From: Lunularia cruciata
Taxonomy: Eukaryota; Streptophyta; Marchantiopsida; Lunulariales; Lunulariaceae
DNA: 64,000 nucleotides
NCBI GenBank assembly: GCA_948567375.1
Contig: OX419760.1
Coordinates: 21,700,001-21,764,000 of the forward strand
Reading direction: 5' to 3'
This document shows positions 55,628 through 64,000 of this stretch, piece by piece. The notes beneath the pieces were generated by a model that worked only from the letters and a program-made list of their open reading frames with translations, was not told the DNA's origin and searched no databases. The number at the start of each line of letters is the position of its first letter. Position 1 is the stretch's first letter. The position numbers and the translations under genes are program-made.

Positions 55628-57058
55628 GCCTGCATGTACAAGTGCCAAGCTTGGGTCCATAGTACCATCAATGTTTGGGAGGTGGCATGGTGCACAATTG
55701 CGCACATGATCCTTCCAAACAACACCATCATGTCCTTCTAACACAAGGACTCCAGATAGCAAAACCTCACGCACTCTCAAGATAGTGCGGCTTGTAGAAA
55801 CATCAAGTGTCGTCGGTGCTATCTGCTGTAGATATACATAGTTGCCTGGATGAAATCGATGGATCAAAGGTCTATAACCTCCTCCTCAAATGGTAGCATA
55901 GCGTAAAGTATCTCTATGTTGAGCAATCGCCAAGTTCTCAAAGGCCATCGGCATCACTCTCCGAAAGATCTCTACCCGCTGAGAACATGCGCTCATCCAT
56001 ACATCGGGGTCATCTAAGTCCAAAACTACAGTAGCATCTTGATAAATGGCTATAGGTAAATCTGGATCTCGTCCATAGAGTAGAAAGTATAGAGAGAAGG
56101 ATGCTAAGGAGGCTTGCCGGCTGAACCGATAGCCCACGGCCAACCAAGGTAATTGGAGATCCCAATCTCCCAAGTGGCCTCTCTGCAAACCATACTTTTG
56201 CAATCCTCTCTTCACCGTCTGAACCACTCTCTTTGCTAAGCCATCTGCCTCAGGGTGATCTCAAGATGTAATACGATGATCAATCAAAGCCTTGTCACAC
56301 AAGACCTGAAACTCCCCCAAGAACTCTGTACCTTGATCAGTCAAAACCTCAACTGGTGCACCAAAATGACTAAGAACTTGATCTAGGAACAAGTAAGCTA
56401 TCCCTTCACTAGACTTGTCAGGAAGTGCCACCAACTCAATCCACTTGGAGAAGTGCTCCACCATCACCAAAACATACTGATGATGTCTCATAGTCAGTGG
56501 TAAAGGTCCGGCAAAGTCCAAAGTCCAACGGTAACCCAATCCCATGATAGGTAATGGGTGTAACTATGGCGTAGGAGCATTGAATGATGCTCTAACTTGG
56601 TCACAAACCACACATCTGGCAACAAACTATTGTATCTCGATCTGCATACCGCACCACCAATAATGACTCTGGAGTAAGCTATACGTATGCTTTACTCCAA
56701 AATGTCCTAGCTCCTCATGAGCATGATGGATCAACTGTGGTCTCTGAGATGGAAGTGGTACTACTCACACTCTACCATCCTCCCATACACGCAAAAGGTG
56801 TCTACCCTCCAATCTGAACCGTCTGGCTTGCTGAAGAACACAATCTCTCTCCTTGGCCCCAATTGTGCCACCCACAACACCAGTGCAAAGATAGTCCATC
56901 ACTAAGACATCATCATGAATGTCTCGCTGAACTATGCCAATATCTTCACTCTCTGGATCTGTGACCTCAATAACTCCTCCTGTATGCGCTAAGAGAGATA
57001 CCCCCAAAGCCTCTACAAATATACATAGAAAGGCCGATGCATGCCAACCTGACACCAT
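55628..57058 (-). pseudogene. Integrase of the DNMT element
   Basis: The zinc-binding N-terminus reads HAHEELGHFGVKHTY and later CVVC near 56600. The core has LDFAGPLP (Asp codon at 56518), EVLTDQGTEF (Asp at 56338) and ADGLAKR near 56245-56230; the last should be ADGLAER, so the catalytic Glu is Lys (AAG at 56233-56231). The C-terminal module (HPGNYVYLQQ, VWKDHVRNCAPCH) leads into the PHD finger. Stops: TAG at 56627 and 56564, TGA at 56765, 56261 and 55886. Confidence 0.85.
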
Positions 57059-57100
57059 CTCCTCATCTGTCTTACCATGCCAACATGCTCCGGTCTGATC

Positions 57101-57720
57101 CTACTGGCTGGGACATGGGTTTCTACTCAACCCATCTGCATCACGGTTCACCACTCCAGGTCTGTGAACAACCGTGAAATCATACTCCTATAAAATCAGA
57201 GCCCATCGTGCAAGCTTCCTTGAAAGCTTGTCAGACTCCATCAACCACTTCAGCGGCTGATGATCAGTGATGAGAGTGAAGGGGTTACCATATAGGTAAC
57301 ATTGGAAATGTGCTACTACCCAAATTGTTGCCAAGCACTCTCCCTCATATGAACTATACTTTGCCTCCGCTGAATTGTTGGAGCGACTAGCATAGGCCAC
57401 CACAAACTCCTTCTCCTCATCATCATGTTGGGTGAGCACCCCCAACATACTCCAATCAGTATGAACCTGAAATGGTTGTCCCCTAATCGGTCTTCTCAAA
57501 ATAAGAGCAGATGTCAACCTCTCCTTGAGCTCTACAAAAGCTCTCTCCTGCTCATCTTCCCAACACCACTCATGTGTAAGCTTGGTCAGCTTTGTCAAGG
57601 CCTTGGCAATGGCACTAAATCCTTTAACATAGCGGCGATAGAAGTTCACCAACCCAAGGAATGCTTGCACTCTGCTCACATCCGTAGGCCGAGGAATACA
57701 TGCAATAGCCTCCACCTTGG
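57101..57720 (-). pseudogene. RNase H of the DNMT element
   Basis: VQAFLGLVNFYRRYVKGFS starts the domain. FQVHTDWSMLGV, VVAYASRSNNSAEAKYSSYEGE and FTLITDHQPLKWL are the standard gypsy RNase H blocks. TAG stops lie at 57188 (LIL-Q-EYDF) and 57101. Acidic catalytic positions that I can identify are kept. Confidence 0.88.
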
Positions 57721-57724
57721 TCTG

Positions 57725-58500
57725 CTAAACACCAAGTCCTCCGGGATAGATAGTGTGACCCAAATACTCAACCTGCTCATGGAAGAACCTACACTTCCTA
57801 GGATGTAATTTGAGTCCATGAGATCTCAACCTCTCAAACACCTCCAACAATTGTCTCTCATGCTCCTCCATAGTAGTGCTATAAATCAAAATGTCATCAA
57901 TATAGCACCAAGCAAAATCCAATCCAGCTAGGATCTTATCTATGACCCTTTGGAACTCAACAGGAGCATTCTTTAACCCAAATGGTAAGAAACTCCACTG
58001 ATATAACACATCCTTGCCGTGAGGATCAATAGCCTAAAATGTTGTCTTGGACTTATCCTCCTCCCTGATCGGCAACTAATGATATCCCGCTCGAAGATCC
58101 AAAGTACTGAAGATCTTTGCATGTCCAATCGCATCAAAAATCTCCTCCGGTGTAGGCATGGCATACCGATCAGACCTGGTATGTCGGTTGATAGGACGGT
58201 AGTCTCCACACATCCGCCTATCTGTATAGTTGCCATGCATATCCTTCTTGGCTGGCATCACTGTTGCTGATGCCTACTCTCTATGTGAAATCTCCACCAA
58301 ACCAGCCTCAAAAAGGTCACTACTCCGGCTCTGAATCAATGTCCTCTCCATATCACTATATTGATAAGGACATCAAAAAACTGGTGTGTTGCTAGTCAGC
58401 TCAATCCGTATACCAGGTCCCTTCAAAGCACCCAAATCCTTCATAATGAAGGCAAAACAACTCGTGTGACTCCTCAAGAACCTCCAAACCCTCCGTCTTT
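57725..58500 (-). pseudogene. Reverse transcriptase of the DNMT element
   Basis: KKDMHGNYTDRRMCGDYRPINRHT, FSTLDLRAGYH, FLPFGLKNAPVEFQRVID and the active site WCYIDDILIYS (Asp pair at about 57898-57893) are all present, followed by YLGHTI. Stops are TAG at 58274, 58076, 58034 and 57725 and TGA at 58373. The active site is intact apart from the stops. Confidence 0.9.
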
Positions 58501-58920
58501 CCTCTCCCGTAAGCTTGGGTCCAAGATCTGGCTCCCAAGTATCCTCTGTAACTGTAGTAGGAGTGGAAGACTTACTGACTGACTGCTACACTGGGCCCTT
58601 GGGAGCAATAGAGTCATGCTCCCGACCACTAGAGGTCCCAACCTCTATGTGAAAAACTCCCTCTCCTCTGGCTACAAGCTCCACACGTCCTCTAGCTGCA
58701 TCCCATGTGGACCAAGGGTGTAATCCAAGTAGCCCACGCTCACCTGGATGGACTCCAAGTAGACCACTCTCCCTAGTAGCTACTAGATGTGTCCCAAGAA
58801 TACCATGTCCACTCGGTCCATCGCCCCCAACATGTGCCTGAATTGTCTCGATAGGTACATGGCTTACAAGTGTTTGAGTGGTGATGCCTATCAAGCACAT
58901 CCTACGCTGCTCTGCCAAGC
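58500..58920 (-). pseudogene. Linker between DNMT and reverse transcriptase
   Basis: In frame with both neighbours. It contains a Gly-rich repeat-like region (SGLLGVHPGERGLLGLHPW; LGTHL) of three or four similar short units at about 58690-58830. Function unknown; perhaps a spacer with a protease cleavage site. Confidence 0.5.
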
Positions 58921-59875
58921 CAAGGCTCACAATCCAAGTCAAACAGTTCAGGTCCATAGCCTAACCTAACACGTGATGCCTAGATGCCTCTGACACTATT
59001 GGAACAACGGTAATACCGGTGCAAAAACCCATTGCCCGCTCTCTCTCATCAGCATTGGGCTCCACCAACTGCTATAACTGTGAGTCCCAAACAAGTCCAG
59101 GTCCTCCCTCTCGAAAAGCATGAGAGCTTGGGAAACTCATGAGTGTGGGAAATGTGGCTCTAGGCTGTCCAACTAGGTTCACCACTACCATAGGTGACCT
59201 ATCAGCCACTACCACTATCTGAGACTGACGCCCAACATCCAAGATATCATCAACAAGGATGTGGTCAAGTCGCTGAATCCTATCATAAGCACGCTGTAGA
59301 ACCTCTCTGGGTAAGAGGTTTGTCCACCAAAGACAAAGACGATGAGCCAGTGATCTCACTCTGGCTGCATCTAACAATACAGCAGGTCCCATCCAAGAAT
59401 GGACCTGATCTGTACTCGCCACCACTCTGGTGCAAGAATCACCCATCAAAGGAACATTCTCTAAAAGGTAAGTTGGAAAAACGGATCGATGAACTTGGAG
59501 ATGTCATAGTATCCGTAACATCTCCCAAAACACACCAGAACAAGGATCCTGAAGACCCAATCCTCTACCAGCACGTGTATGTCCTTGACTTGGCCATCCA
59601 GAAATCACCAAGTGAATAGGCCCATGTCTCTCTAGGTCATGCGCCCCCAGTAAGGAAATATCTCTTGGTAGGGCCTTCTGGTAACCTTTGACTGTTGACA
59701 TTGGTAATAACTCTGGATACCAATAGGCCAAGTGTGCCACATGATGTAGAGAGACTCGCCTAGCAGTCTCATCTCTCTCTACATACAAGTACCTTTGTAC
59801 TCGTATACCTGGCTGTAATACCACAACTAGTCCGGTGCTGATCCCACCAAACAACTCCAATAGGCATACCCTTTG
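58920..59875 (-). pseudogene. DNA cytosine-5 methyltransferase domain inside the polyprotein
   Basis: About 320 codons with C5-methyltransferase motifs in order: I LELFGGISTGL (AdoMet binding, about 59860-59828); II YVERDETARRV; IV GWP-S-QGHTRAG at about 59596-59570; VI LLENVP (ENV at 59461-59453); VIII/IX WMGPAVLLDAARV...LCLWW and ERERAMGF; X VLG-stop-AMDLNCLTWI (58970-58935). The catalytic Cys of PCQ is Ser here (AGT at 59590-59588), so this copy cannot methylate. Stops are at 59504 (TGA), 59072 and 58961 (TAG). The enzyme transfers methyl groups from AdoMet to cytosine. It lies between protease and reverse transcriptase in the same frame. A host or bacterial origin is possible; the motif order is not permuted as in plant DRM. 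Confidence 0.9.
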
Positions 59876-59986
59876 TACTGGATACTGCCAAGCAATGAGT
59901 GTGGTATCCAAAGGTGTCAAAGCAATCGCCTCTAGAGGCTCATCCTCACACTCATCTCCTGATGGTACGAAGGCTCCACTCCAACC

Positions 59987-60640
59987 CTACTGCACCAACT
60001 GATCTGCATGCTGCTGCAATGCCTCCTCGGAACTCTACAATGGAACATCCAAGGTGGATGGAATGATCCCACTCATACTCCAAAGCCGAGTGATCTCCTT
60101 TGGTACTTGATTATCCTCTACATGGGCGTTCTCCTCCAACAAGTCACCAGGCCAAGTAACTGCACCATTGAAAGCTAAAATTGATGCTACCATGGTCCCG
60201 GACTGTAGTGAGCCAAGACTACCACTACTCAAGCATACTGGTAGGTGACATACCCGTCCCTCACCAGATTGCCAACCAGGTCTATAAGAGGATGTCTCCT
60301 CCCTATAGTCAATGCTGAAACCCATGGGGTATAACACTACTCCCCCAACTAGCACATCATATGACTCAGCTATCGTCGCAATAGCTTGAGCTCTCACCAC
60401 CGAGCTATCAGTCGGATGACCAGGCTGAACCTGGACAAAAATCTCCCCACGTGTGATGTACTACGTCGAACCACCACCTAGAGATGTCTGGATCTGAAAT
60501 GGACACCTCTCCACATCGGTCTTCTGTAACTCCAGACCGACAACTGCAGCCTTCCTCAACATAAAGGGCTGCACACTAGAGTCTAACAAGACTCTCTGTG
60601 GTGTATAGACCTTCCCTGAAGGTCCCACCAAATGGAGAAT
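59987..60640 (-). pseudogene. Aspartic protease of the DNMT element
   Basis: VLLDSSVQPFMLRKA has the Asp at 60583-60581 and the motif DSS, where DSG is expected. AIATIAESYDVLVGGVVLYPMGF near 60395-60330 is the second conserved block, followed by YRPGWQSGEGR. This is the divergent retropepsin type. TAG stops lie at 60647, 60461, 60035 and 59987. Confidence 0.8.
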
Positions 60641-60988
60641 CCCCCTCTAGTTATCCAATAGGACAACACCAGGTGTAAACCACGCTCTCTCAAAGGCCGG
60701 TCTAGCTGGCAACTCCTCCAGTCTAGCCGCTACTACCTGCCATAAACCACTGGTCGCTGAACGGATCCCATGCTCCTCAACCAAGTCAGCTCCACTACCA
60801 ACCACCTCTGCTCTAGTAGTAGGAATTGCACCATCCCTACCCTCAAACAACGTGGCAGCCAACCGAAAGACTGGGGCTGGGTCAACTCCCAATGTAAACA
60901 TATCATTGGCTGAAAACAAAGGACACCGCATAATCAGTTGAGCCGCCCCCAACATCATGCTAGACTTAGTCTGTGTAGTAGTAGGTGG

Positions 60989-61640
60989 CTAACTAGCAGG
61001 TAGTCCATGATGTACTCCATCACCACCTACCACACCTGCATTGGGACATCTAGGAACCATGGATGTCGTTTGTAATGCCTTGGATAGTGTGAAAGACTGA
61101 GGAATTCTGACCTGTCTCCCAACCTCTCTTCTCTATGGGTCCAACTCCACTGATGCTCCTTTAGGCTCTGGAGCACGTACTGCACTCCTAGTCACTACTG
61201 CAGATGCATCCACCTGTGCTGCTCCGCACATGAAGTCCAAAGCATCTCTATCACCAGCATATGAGGTGGAAGCCTTGGCACCGGAATCTGATCTCCTCTG
61301 AGCAATAGCCATACTAGCCAATCTTTGCTCTAACTGCTCAATCTGAGTAGCCATATTTGTGTCAGAAGTAAGTGCAGGGACTGCACTCCTACTAGGTGTA
61401 GATCCTCTACCACCACCTCTACCACCTTGTCCTCTATGAGCTGGAGCTCCTCTACTACTTGCCATAGCAGCCCTACCACTCCGTAACTCCGGGTGTAGGT
61501 CAAAACATTGGTCACTAGTGTGACCAAATTTGTGACAATGCTCACGCTACCTCTGAGCTGGCTGTGATGCACCCGAGGTATCAGGTCCACTGCCCTAAGT
61601 ACACTCTCTCCGATGGTGAGGTCCACCATAAGTCCAACAA
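60989..61640 (-). pseudogene. Gag C-terminal region with zinc knuckle (DNMT element)
   Basis: A CCHC knuckle near 61546-61505 reads R-EH-C-HKFG-H-TSDQ-C; the first Cys is Arg (CGT). It is followed by an Arg/Gly-rich tail (GQGGRGGGRG) and a short coiled coil (IEQLEQRLASMAIAQR), in common with nucleocapsid regions. Confidence 0.75.
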
Positions 61641-62866
61641 GCAACACCACCACTCACTGGCTGCTACTAACCCGAAAATAAGGGTAAGGGTCTAACTCTA
61701 CTAGGCCCTCCACTTGCTCCATAGGATCTGGGCTGTCCACCCTGTCCTCAAAAACCAACTAGGCATGGTGCACTCTACTGCACTCTAGAAGAAGTCACAG
61801 CCGTGGATGAGGTCTCTCTACCAAATCCTGATGTCACAACTCTCTCCTCCACCATGTTGAGCTCAATATGCTCAGCCAAACCAAAGACCATTGCCAAAGT
61901 AGGCAAAGTAGCCTGTAACAACGTAGCATCACAAACTCTACGTTGCAACTCCTTGTCCAGTATCCCATACCAAAACTAGACTGCCTAGGCCTCAATAACT
62001 CCTTGAGTGAAACTGATCAGCCGCCTCATGCGAGTGTATGCCTCACGTAGGCTCTCTCCAGCCTTCTGCTGGAACTCCTGCAAGCTCCTCAGCTTGTCAG
62101 TCCGCACTCCTTGGTAGTTCTGCCTCAAACACAAGAAGAACTCCACCATGGGGTTAAACCCCAATACCACATCACCTCCTGCAGCGGTACCTCCACTCGT
62201 AGTAACACTATCTCCAGCTAGTGCACCTCCACTAGCTCCACCCACACTACTTGAGCTAGAACTCGTAGGTACAGCTGATCTACTCTTGGCCACCGAGCCT
62301 AAAGTGATAGAGACATAGTGTGGAGACCAATACTGTCTCCATAACTCAATCTCTTCCAAATGAGCTCTCCTGAACTCATGGTAGTCGTCCATCGGCGGAC
62401 CCTTTAGATGCTGAAACAACCCCTTCCATGCCATGAAAGGTGTGAACAAAGTCGGGTTCCGCGTCTGCTGTAGATCACACCAACTATCAAACTCTTGGAT
62501 GAAGTCATCCAACTCAATGGTACCCACTGTACCAGAGTAACGCCTAGGGCCTTTGGAGGCCCCATAAATCTTGTCCATGTCCCACAACAACGGTGCAGAC
62601 ACACCAAGTGCACTCTCAACTGAATCAGCTCTTGTGTCAAACTCCAACTCAGAGTCAATCTCCTCCCCCACTGGGTCCTGAGATACAAGTTGATATTGAG
62701 CACCACTCCAAGTAAACCCACTGCGTACTGCAAGACTAACTCCTCTGGAATCTCCAAAGAACTCCATCGTGACAAAGTAACCACAATAGCAAACCCAAAC
62801 CACCAACTGCAACCGCAAGTCGCAACCGCAAGTACCCCACCAAGTGCCAACACCACCACGTGCCAA
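61640..62866 (-). pseudogene. Gag capsid region (DNMT element)
   Basis: An open frame of 293 codons from 62866 to 61985, then continuing with TAG stops. MVEFFLCLRQNYQGVRTDKLRSLQEFQQKAGESLREAYTRM-type text is the retrotransposon gag domain. A Ser/Gly-rich insert (SSSSSSVGGASGG) precedes it. MEFFGDSRG at about 62770 is an alternative start. Confidence 0.8.
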
Positions 62867-63970
62867 TACTAACTAAGCACCACACACTAATGTAATTCTA
62901 GCCGAGATAACTACACTAGGGGAAATGGCAACCTGTAACCTGCCTTCATAACACACACTCTCACGGTCTGCAGGTCATCACTTCTTGCCTCACCGGAGAG
63001 AAACAAAGGTAGTTTGACTGGTCATCACTCCAACCTCACCACCAAGAGCACACCAGAGCACCAACGCTCAAAAGTCTTGGCACTTCACACAAACGTGGTG
63101 CACAAATAGGAAGTAGAGAACGGAGGGGATCCAATCACAAGAAATCTAAACAAAAACCCTCCATCTCATAACACAACGCGGGACTGACTCTGCCACCATT
63201 TGGCATTTGACATAAGAGAAGTTTGTATCTAAGTCCTAAGCTACCAGGATCACCAAGAATGGGATCAAACTGCCTCTCCTAGCCAAAGCTAAATGTGTAT
63301 AGATAACAGTGGCACAGTCACTAGGACAACAAATGAGGGTGGACTAGTTGGCTAGGGCACCAGTCTAGGAACAAGAGATCTAGGGATCAAACCTTGTTGC
63401 GCACAATCTAGCAGGAAAGGCAGATTTTGCCAACCAATGACCAAGATCTACTCTAAACTAGCTAGCCTCATGCAAGCAAGCTGGCTTGCTGGCCTTTCTA
63501 GGCCTTCATAGCCTCTCATAGCCCACAACCCTATGCCTCGAAGCCTCTAAACGCCAAAATTCAGCCAAATGAGGCCTTTCTTGTTGCCACTTCGAACCTC
63601 CTCCAAAATTGGCAAAACTTCTCCAAATTTGCAAAAGTCCTCCAAACTAGCGAAACTCCTCCAAATCTTCAATTTGTCTTTTTGAGCCCAACTTGTAGCA
63701 AATTGGTCTTGCTTTCACCTCTTGAGCTGAAAATCACAACCACTGCTCAAAATTTGCTTCTTCGTTGCTCAAAATTTGGCCAGCACAAAATTTGGCCAGC
63801 ACTTTCGCACACTGTCTGCCTAACTGCCAAATTTGCATCAATAGAACGAGCTCTTGCACACTAGGGAAACCCTGAACTTGAATCGAGTTACCAACAATCC
63901 ACCGAGCTTGGAGATACCACCAACACTCAAAGTTCTTGCACCCGATTTCCCCCTGACTTGACTTCTCTGA
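62867..63970 (-). other. Leader of the DNMT element
   Basis: Noncoding on - between the apparent LTR end (63971) and gag. TACATCAGAGA at 63964-63974 partly resembles the Met-type primer-binding site. A second candidate, TGGTGGCAGAGTC, lies at 63198-63186 on -; if that is the true site, the LTR would be about 770 bp longer than inferred. No gene is seen. Confidence 0.45.
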
Positions 63971-64000
63971 TGTAATCAGATTGCTTACTTCTCTCAACTC
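63971..64000 (-). repeat. 5' LTR of the DNMT element, cut by the window end
   Basis: TGTAATCAGATTGCTTAC...CTCTCAACTC matches 54754-54783 and marks where the second LTR begins. Only 30 bases are visible. Confidence 0.65.

Larger units (their letters stand above)
55481..62866 (-). pseudogene. Single-frame polyprotein gag-PR-DNMT-RT-RH-INT-PHD (2461 codons, about 30 stops)
   Basis: Every coding segment of the element lies in one reading frame (first bases at positions equal to 1 modulo 3). This holds from the ATG at 62866 to the TGA at 55481, so there is no net indel in 7386 bases. Scanning this frame in the gaps between open segments I count 24 internal TAG, 6 TGA and no TAA. Where the family consensus is clear, the TAGs replace Gln (VLG-Q-AMDL, GYH-Q-LPI, TTF-Q-AID). 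The frame-wide fusion means that the methyltransferase would be made as part of the polyprotein and released by the protease, inside the particle. Domain positions are given in the separate entries. Confidence 0.88.
54754..64000 (-). mobile_element. DNMT element: gypsy-type retrotransposon encoding a DNA methyltransferase and a PHD finger
   Basis: On -: 5' LTR (63971 to beyond the window), leader, one long gag-protease-DNMT-reverse transcriptase-RNase H-integrase-PHD polyprotein (62866-55481), 3' untranslated region, polypurine tract (AGGGAGGCAA) and 3' LTR (55311-54754). It is inserted in the reverse transcriptase region of Gypsy-5. It is much less AT-rich than its neighbours and has no detectable frameshift over 7.4 kb, so it looks young or recently arrived. 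About 30 in-frame stops and several lost catalytic residues make this copy inactive. Confidence 0.9.

Noticed and set aside
59194-59619. 141-codon + strand open frame
   Set aside because: Antisense shadow of the methyltransferase domain.
58920-59875. Bacterial restriction-modification methyltransferase or contamination
   Set aside because: The domain is in one frame with retroviral-type protease and reverse transcriptase on both sides and sits within an LTR element nested in plant-type repeats.
62404-62859. 151-codon - strand open frame
   Set aside because: Shifted-frame shadow of the DNMT element's gag, which lies in the frame shared by all other domains.
55481-62866. TAG as a reassigned Gln codon (as in some green algae) to explain the 24 in-frame TAGs
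   Set aside because: TGA stops and lost catalytic residues accompany them, CAG is still used at many Gln positions in the same frame, and other elements in the window decay with ordinary stops. Methylated-cytosine deamination explains the pattern more simply. It is not fully excluded without more host genes.
1-64000. CRISPR arrays, tRNA or rRNA genes, organelle DNA insertions
   Set aside because: No regularly spaced short repeats, no cloverleaf-like or rRNA text, and no plastid or mitochondrial gene text were noticed on either strand by eye.

Overview
The window looks like nuclear DNA of a streptophyte: a land plant, more likely a non-seed plant, or a charophyte alga. The reasons are one intact plant-type spinster MFS gene, a second gene that appears to be split by introns, and a long pile of Ty1/copia and Ty3/gypsy LTR retrotransposons, several of them chromodomain-bearing. 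The organism cannot be named from the sequence.

Layout. 1-8.7 kb is the gene-containing end: an unrecognised multi-exon gene on + (about 0.24-5.76 kb) and a single-exon spinster-like transporter on - (6630-8108). 8.7-11.4 kb is AT-rich and holds only a decayed coding trace. 11376-23864 is a copia element (Copia-1, +) split by a gypsy element (Gypsy-1, +, 13308-20296, 5-bp duplication GGAAG), which is itself hit by a solo LTR (16403-16769, duplication TCATA). 25.4-49.3 kb is an old - strand gypsy relic (Gypsy-3). It was hit by a gypsy LTR (duplication ATTGG), then by a 17.6-kb interval that is one copia element (Copia-2, -, 27602-45192, duplication AAAGG), then by Gypsy-2 (+, 34413-44615), then by a 3.77-kb segment of unknown type (35764-39528). 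49279-52299 is Gypsy-4 (-), cut by Gypsy-5 (+, 52300-54654).

The most interesting object is at the right end. From 54754 to beyond 64000 on - lies a gypsy-type element whose polyprotein reads gag - protease - DNA cytosine-5 methyltransferase - reverse transcriptase - RNase H - integrase - PHD finger. It carries a chromatin writer (DNMT) and a chromatin reader (PHD) in one reading frame of about 2461 codons. I found no frameshift over 7.4 kb, but about 30 in-frame stops: 24 TAG, 6 TGA and no TAA. That pattern is expected from deamination of methylated CHG and CG cytosines. This copy is dead: the DNMT catalytic Cys is Ser and the integrase Glu is Lys. It should still have intact relatives in the genome. 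DNMTs captured by retrotransposons are, from memory, reported for charophyte algae and dinoflagellates; I do not know of the combination with an integrase-terminal PHD finger.

A second notable signal is in the LTRs of the Gypsy-4/Gypsy-5/solo family. They carry GAAnnTTC arrays like heat-shock elements, just upstream of a TATA box, suggesting heat-driven transcription as in ONSEN-type elements.
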